From the NCBI GenBank assembly GCA_001986395.2, contig MQVO02000005.1:1488001-1552000 (forward strand): 64,000 nucleotides of DNA, read 5' to 3'. Both the position numbers and the translations under genes were made by a program. Below the pieces are notes generated by a model, which saw nothing but the letters and a program-made list of their open reading frames with translations, was not told the origin of the DNA and did not search any database. The stretch is from Irpex lacteus (Eukaryota > Basidiomycota > Agaricomycetes > Polyporales > Irpicaceae). This document shows, one piece after another, positions 58,493 through 64,000 of this stretch. The number at the start of each line of letters is the position of its first letter. The first letter of the stretch is position 1.

Positions 58493-60066
58493 TCACTGTG
58501 AAAGATACACTTTAGTACTGCCTTGGAAGTGTGGGAAGGAAGACATACCTGTAGCAGAGGATCACGGAAATGCTTCTGGCTGTTGTGTATGAAACCAACT
58601 CTCGTCCTGAAGTCTTCTCTCCGCTTCTGATCTCTGAACTCGCGCACATGCCTGCCAGCCTCGCGTGCCTCCCCGCGATTGCGGGCCTTCACGACTTCTG
58701 TGCCGCTACCGAACGCGCCGTAGCCTCCTTTCGTAGGTACAAGAGAGGAATTCTTGTCTGCCAGAAGCTTACGCACAAGAGCTGCTCCTGAGTCGGGGTC
58801 CTGCGGCTTATTGTTGACTGGGCGGAAAGATTGCGCGTAATAACGCCTCAGAGTGCGATGTCCTATCCGTGCGCCTGAGGGCAGGACGAGTTCGTACGGA
58901 GAGTCCCCATAGGCGACCTGGTTATCGGACAGCTCGTCTGAATCAGTATCCTCGTCTGAGTCGATCTCGGACTCCGCCTCTTCCTCAACGACTTCGTCAA
59001 CCTCTGCCATCTCGTCATCGTCGTCAACATCCTCCCAGTCCTCTTCGACCTTGACGGATACTTTCCGCGATTTCTTCGACTTTCTACGCCTAGGGCCATC
59101 AGGATACGATGTCGAGAAATCGTAGAAATCAGACAGCTCCAGGCGATCGCCCTCAGAGTCGTATGCGATCTTGCAGTGTCCTTTGTCGAGCATGTGTTTC
59201 CGTACGGCGTCCAGCGTGCGGAAGTTTCTGCCTTTGTCGTTGCAAAAGATGCAAACGTTTCCAACGGCGATTTTCTCGCCTAGGTATGTGACGAGGCCAG
59301 TAAGGTCAACAAGGTAGTCGGCGTCAGGGATGAAGAACGAATGGGTTGCGGACATGTGCGTGAGGTTGGCCTCGAGCGACGAGGATGGTTCAGGACAGAA
59401 GAGACATTGGGATGGCTGTAAGCGTAATCTTGAGGCAGCGATCTTTTCGTCTATCGTCTGATTGACTTCTGCCTCAGTTGCATCTGCGTCGACTGTCAGA
59501 CTGACGCCGGCTAACTGCTTTGTGACTTCCTCGGTCACGATTGTCTCCTCGGTAGTTGCTGCGGTTTCTTGCACTGCCGGGGCAACCTCTTCGACAGCCT
59601 CCTCGGAGGCTACTTTCTGTGCGGCTTTGGCAGCGGCCTTAACCTCGTTCTCCTTATGCTTCTTCGAGTTGATATGGGATCGGTATGCATTCTCAGTGGT
59701 ATAGTTTTTGCTACAAAAATCAGTCGACGCCTATAAAGATATGAATTATCACTCACCCGCATGTCTCACAGAAGGAGCCCTTAGGAGACGCCATGATAGC
59801 GGTCTCCGCTCTGCGATCTAAAACTTTCTGGTTGAAGATCTCTGCACTGACAGGAGGCAGTCCAGCGACTCGACGCTTCATGTTGTATCTGTGATGATCA
59901 GAGCGGTAATGCTCCCCTGATACGAAGTCAGCCATCTCTCACATCTCTGGAGTTGAAAAGCATCCTTACTCTGATCATCCGCCGAATGAAAAGCAATCGA
60001 GCAAGAGAGGCATGTAAATAGCCCATTGTTTGAGTACTCGGCCTGTTCTGAGCCAACGAGAGACAT
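58493..60066 (-). CDS. REI1: Rei1/ZNF622 60S-ribosome biogenesis factor
   Basis: Four exons, 60066-59970, 59916-59757, 59710-58549 and 58495-58493, give 473 residues. Four C2H2 zinc-finger units are present: LFTCLSCSIAFHSADDQ with HYRSDHHRYN, SFCETCGKNYTTENAYRSH, QCLFCPEPSSSLEANLTHM, and VCIFCNDKGRNFRTLDAVRK. A strongly acidic spacer follows (EDWEDVDDDDEMAEVDE). The conserved C-terminal part reads YELVLPSGARIGHRTLRRYY and TRVGFIHNSQKHFRDPLLQ. Rei1 acts in the cytoplasm in late 60S maturation, removing Arx1 and probing the exit tunnel. The last exon supplies only the TGA stop: the family C-terminus DPLLQ is followed by a GT-AG intron (58496-58548) that ends directly before TGA. Confidence 0.93.
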
Positions 60067-60404
60067 GGCAGTATTGTACTTGTGGTGTGCAAGAAATACA
60101 AAGATGTGGCGACGATAGAGCTGGTGGTGGTGGTGGTTTGGAAGAAAGGATGAGAAATCATGAATTTCTGAGTAAGCCCGGTAACACTCAGCGATCAGTA
60201 ACGGGCGCTCCGCAACTTCTGATCCGTTACACGTGGTAAGTACCAGATCGTATCGGCTACAAAGTCGGCAATGGGTTGGTTTAAGTAAACAAACCTCACT
60301 CGAGCACAAGGGGTAGCCAGCTTTTTTGGCAAGGCAAGTTGACTCGTAAATATGACATGTAATATACAGCCCTAAAAGAACATTGGTGTCACCAACCGGC
60401 GGAC
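60067..60404. other. Intergenic, no gene supported
   Basis: The 338 bp hold the REI1 promoter and the 3' flank of the secreted-protein gene. A GGT/GGTGGT run near 60118-60140 is the only visible simple sequence. Confidence 0.45.
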
Positions 60405-61412
60405 TCATTGAATAGTAACGGTCAAGAGGATGGCGTTTCCATCGACAGCAATTCCTGTGTGACGAGCTGTTAGATACCTTGAGAGAATTGTACGAAACGG
60501 GATTACCGTGGTTGACGCCATTTGAACCAGCAGGCATAACACCAGTCAACGTCTGTGTCGTGGTAGAGTATGTGACGCCGTTGTGGCTAGTCGTCCCAGT
60601 GGCAGCTTTAACCAGAGCATCCCTGTTAAAATGCAAAGCTTTTTCAGCCGCAGGAAGGCTTCCGGGGTGAATAACTTTGGCAATTACCTTCCGATGTTAT
60701 ACCCGTTAGGTGCAATTGTGTGACCCTCAAAAACATTCTCCTCTTGTGACGTACTGCGACATCATGTCAGCTCAGTGTGGCTGTAAACCAATGAAACATT
60801 ACGTACGCAAGGAATAGTGCACCGGTGTTGGCAAGGGGCCCATTTTGACGGAAAACCCTGCAAAAGAGACATTTAGTCAAGGTGCTACTTCCCGTCCGCA
60901 TATGCAAGCCAACCTAAAGTGATTGCCCCCAACGAGACTTTCTCCACAAGTACCAATCCCTGCATTGCCAAAGTCTTGCCTGATCTCAACGGTTTGGTTG
61001 ACCGCTCCGTTACCGTCTCCGAGATTGGCAGACTGGGGATCGCCAAGGTGAATTCCCAAGCACTCCGTAGAGCTGCAATTGACAACATGAGTTGGCAGAT
61101 AGCACTTTGAGAATATTCAGATAACTCACAACCCGATTGCTTGTGCAAAATTGACAACGCCATCGTCAGTCAAGACGGCAGGTGAACTTAAACCAGAAAT
61201 GACAACCTGGAAGGCAGCGTTCAGTATTGGGGCTACAATCTATGTATGACACGTACATTAAGAGGCTCTCCACCGCCTGAGCCTGCATTATCCAGCCAAG
61301 AACCCCCGTGAGTGGTAGGATCCACAAAAGCCACAGCGGCGGCTTGCTGGGTGGCGGGCAAGGCGACGACAGCGGATGTCGCGAGGAACAGAGCAGAGAG
61401 CAGCTGGAACAT
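60405..61412 (-). CDS. Small secreted protein, function unknown
   Basis: Seven exons, 61412-61257, 61206-61130, 61072-60914, 60857-60807, 60753-60688, 60622-60507 and 60454-60405, give 224 residues. A clear signal peptide (MFQLLSALFLATSAVVALPA) opens the protein. The mature part is Gly/Asn/Thr-rich without a transmembrane helix. Recognisable stretches are VVISGLSSPAVLTDDGVVNF, STECLGIHLGDPQSANLGDG, GGNHFRVFRQNGPLANTGAL and the C-terminal GIAVDGNAILLTVTIQ. I recall similar unannotated secreted proteins in Agaricomycetes but know no function. Two Cys residues (STECLG and GTCGES) could form one disulfide. Exon phases and splice sites all agree, so the model is reliable. Confidence 0.8.
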
Positions 61413-62815
61413 GCTGGGAACGATGCTGGGCTGAGTCTGAGAGCCGGGGCTGAATACATCGGGACGACAGAGCGCATGATTTTATAGCAGATTTGTGTCG
61501 CTGTGGGAGCGGAAGTCAGATGGTGCAGTGCTTCTCACCGAAGGCGGGCTTCGCGCGAGAGTGTCAGCATGGACAGCGGGGAACGTTTGAAAATGCAACA
61601 CATGGAAGGAGCCAAAGATAGATAGTCATAGACTGCCAACGGCGGCGTTGTTCTGTCAGCGTTGCCTCCACCGGGACACTTCCACTCACCATCATTCATG
61701 TGCTGGATGCCCCACGAGCACTAGCAGCGACGCTGCCAAACAGGGGATCTGCGCGGATGCTGAGTTCTTCGACGTGGCACGAACGTTCCCTGGCCAGCAT
61801 CGCGCTGTTGTTGTCGCGGGAAAACAGGCGGGCTCTGTGGGAACTACCTTGTAGTGCTATGCACACACACGTGCAGCAGTGGAGAGAATCTGAGAGAATC
61901 CTCGTGGCCTTAGCGAATTCAGATGACAAGAAACATCTTGCCACACACTGGCATCAGACGGCGACGAGTTCCTGGAATGCGAGTTTGGTTGCAAGGGTCG
62001 CGATGCTCGCGATACAGACCAGCGAGCAAGCGATGCAGCCATCTCGCCCATCATGCCGGAAACCTAGACGGGCAACTCTGGTAATCGTCTGCCCTGTTTC
62101 GGCCCCTACCATAGCGGCCCTACATCCAGCGTTCAAGACACATTGGCGCATGACATTGTTGACGGTCTGCGGTAGTCTGCAGTGGGTGTGAGCATGCAAG
62201 GCCATCTTCCATGGCTGTTCATTTTGCGGAGAGAAGTGGGCCTGGATTGGTTGTGACGTGAATTGATGGACAACACAAAAGGGGCAACTAGGAAACATCG
62301 GCATGACCCGTAACGTTGCCGTGACTTTCCATGTCTTCAGCCCCTCATCCCACTATCCGCATCTGGGCCGCAAGAGCTGCCATTCTCTGACGCAGGCAAT
62401 GTTCAACACCCACATTTTCTCTCTTCTGCCTTCAAATGAGCTGAGGCAGCAAGAACCCAGCAGGCTAATTGCCTCACGAGCCTAGCGTGACAGATGGTCA
62501 CCCTGTCACGCTTTTATGGTACTAAGTTCGTTCACCGTTGGCCGAATTTGGTTTCTTACCAGTTCAAACCACACGAGGCCACCCATCCCCCCTCCCGCCC
62601 TCCTCCCCCCATCTGCCTCCCGAGCCCCCTCAATTCTCGCCTCTTGCGAGAATACAACAAAAATATTGGCTGTCTGTAGCTGCTGCTCTGACCCTCTCCT
62701 ATCTCTACCCACGGCCTCATCGACGTCTCGTCAGGGACAACTCGATTAGCCCATCCCAGGTGTTCCAGTATATTATACAGCTTTGCCTCCGACCAAGTTC
62801 TCAAATACCCTAGCG
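61413..62815. other. Intergenic between divergent genes
   Basis: About 1.4 kb contain no frame with recognisable motifs. The longest (61700-62191, plus) has no conserved features. A pyrimidine-rich stretch (about 62585-62635) lies ~200 bp before the next ATG and may mark its transcription start. Confidence 0.45.
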
Positions 62816-64000
62816 ATGGAGCCTGTAGAGGAATTTGCTACTGCCGCAGGCTCTCCGGATGGATCAGAGTCTGCCGCCGAGTCCGCAGACGACAGTCAAC
62901 TCACAATCAGGATTCCAAACCCGAAGATGTACATGGCGCGTCAGTCACAATGGAAGGGACGGAGGGGTAAGCCTCGATGTGATCATTGCAGAATGAATAA
63001 TCTCAAGGTATGTCCGTTTGCGCTCTCTTTCAGTGGCGGAGTACCGACGGCAGCTAGTGCGACAGAGTTCTTCCCACGTGCAATCACTGCGCTTGGGCAA
63101 ACGGAAGAGAATGCAAGTACACCCCACTCCCGACTCCTGCGCATAGAGGCATACCGAGATGTGACCGCTGTCGCTTGAAGAACCTCAAGGTGTGTGTTCC
63201 GTGATCCCTTGTCAGTGTCTGTTCATCTCATTTTTACCCTAAAGTGCGATAGAAACCTTCCTGTCTGTAATCATTGTGCAGAGGAAAACGAGACAGACTG
63301 CAACTATACCCCTAAGAAGCGGCACAAAGTCCCGTCCGACCACATTACAACTCGCGACCGACCCGTAGCTCCTTATGCTGCCAAGACTGCATCGTTCCTA
63401 GTCTCGGACATGCCATCTGGTTCTGGGCCCCATGGCGAGAATACGGGACATGGTACTGGCAGAAACCACGTGTTCGAGAGCGAAATCCGTACCGAACCGC
63501 AGATTCGCCAATATATCCCGCCCGGCTCCCCCGCCCTGTACGATGGAGAGGATAACACTGATGCACATCACAATGACTATGCATACCAACAAGCAAACAA
63601 CGATGGAAAGTTTACGTGGGTATGTCTTTCATCGTTTCAGACTACTAAAGTGCAATACTACCATACTCACGTCGACCTGTTGTATAGGGCATGATTGTCA
63701 CCACACCACATATTGACCCTTGGACCCATACTGCGTTCTCTCCCTTGCCCGATTCGGTTCTGCAAGCACTTAATGCCGTGAACGCAATCGAGATGCCCAC
63801 GCGACATGCCTTTGAGGAAGCTCTAAGCCGATTTGTCAATGGGCTTTCGCCTGAGCTACGAGAAACTGCCACATTTCCTCCTGAAGTATATGCAGACCTA
63901 GCCCGTGCCGTGTCTGAAGGTCTCGTGGCGGAACTACCGACCCGACTTCGTGTGTGGGCCACATGCCACCATGCGCGTGCAGGTTCAAGGAAGAACCATC
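62816..64000 (+). CDS. Fungal transcription factor with two tandem Zn2Cys6 clusters (3' end outside window)
   Basis: Exons 62816-63007, 63058-63189, 63245-63619 and 63688 to beyond the edge keep one frame. Two consecutive zinc clusters are read: KPRCDHCRMNNLK / CDRVLPTCNHCAWANGREC, then IPRCDRCRLKNLK / CDRNLPVCNHCAEENETDC. Each has the C-x2-C-x6-C-x5-C-x2-C-x6-C spacing. In both copies the intron falls at the same point, right before the third Cys, so an exon-intron unit was duplicated. The basic stretch KKRHK follows, then a disordered Pro/Gly/His-rich linker and a predicted helical region (SVLQALNAVNAIEMPTRHAF). No fungal-TF middle homology domain is visible before the edge. Such proteins usually bind CGG-containing DNA; targets are unknown. 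Confidence 0.88.

Noticed and set aside
61700..62191. Plus-strand 163-codon frame in the large intergenic gap
   Set aside because: No conserved motif, signal peptide or domain; likely chance openness in GC-rich DNA.

Overview
The window looks like a chromosomal segment of a filamentous basidiomycete (Agaricomycetes). The genes are packed closely and carry many introns of about 40-90 nt. Families such as RAX2, the CLIP-170-like and CLASP proteins, GCK-type kinases and Zn2Cys6 regulators have fungal architecture, and the left end is a Ty3/gypsy retrotransposon of the kind common in mushrooms. No RNA gene, CRISPR array or bacterial-type operon was seen. All exon borders below were read by eye from splice consensus, reading phase and family conservation.

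Region 1 (1-16216) is one Ty3/gypsy LTR retrotransposon, entered 156 nt before the end of its 5' LTR. It holds a primer-binding site, a gag-protease frame, a -1 frameshift site (GGGTTTT directly before the stop), then reverse transcriptase, RNase H and integrase. Two large palindromic DNA elements (3825-7155 and 8858-11552) have inserted into pol, one just before the YIDD codons and one between the second Asp and the Glu of the integrase DDE triad. Downstream of pol, between two copies of the same polypurine tract, lies a complete three-exon gene on the opposite strand (12910-14712) for a protein with a zinc-cluster-like cysteine array. The 3' LTR follows. The 156 nt of LTR visible at both ends are identical, so the insertion is probably young. 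A decayed relative of the LTR follows, ending at 17654.

Region 2 (18884-64000) is gene-rich host DNA. It begins with microtubule plus-end factors: a CLASP-type TOG protein, mitochondrial ribosomal protein L34, and a CLIP-170-like CAP-Gly protein. Next come acireductone dioxygenase, eIF3c, eIF2B-gamma, a Ste20/GCK kinase, APS kinase, a pyroglutamyl-peptidase-like protein, the Mgs1/WRNIP1 ATPase, HAP2/NF-YA, an unidentified acidic protein, ribosomal protein S18, alanyl-tRNA synthetase, a Tho1/SARNP protein, a PP2C phosphatase, RAX2 (with a C-terminal SH3 domain), the 60S biogenesis factor Rei1, a small secreted protein, and a transcription factor with two tandem Zn2Cys6 clusters that runs off the right edge.

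Many genes serve translation (mL34, eIF3c, eIF2B-gamma, S18, AlaRS, Rei1) and several serve polarity or microtubules (CLASP, CLIP, GCK kinase, RAX2). Several pairs are divergent with 200-260 bp between start codons, which implies shared promoters. The most notable points are the antisense intron-bearing gene and its paired polypurine tracts, the giant palindromes, the frameshift site, a one-base frame break in eIF3c, GC-AG introns inside two P-loops, a 7-nt microexon in Mgs1, a stop-codon-only exon in REI1, two start codons in ALA1 suited to dual targeting, the RAX2-SH3 fusion and the duplicated zinc cluster.
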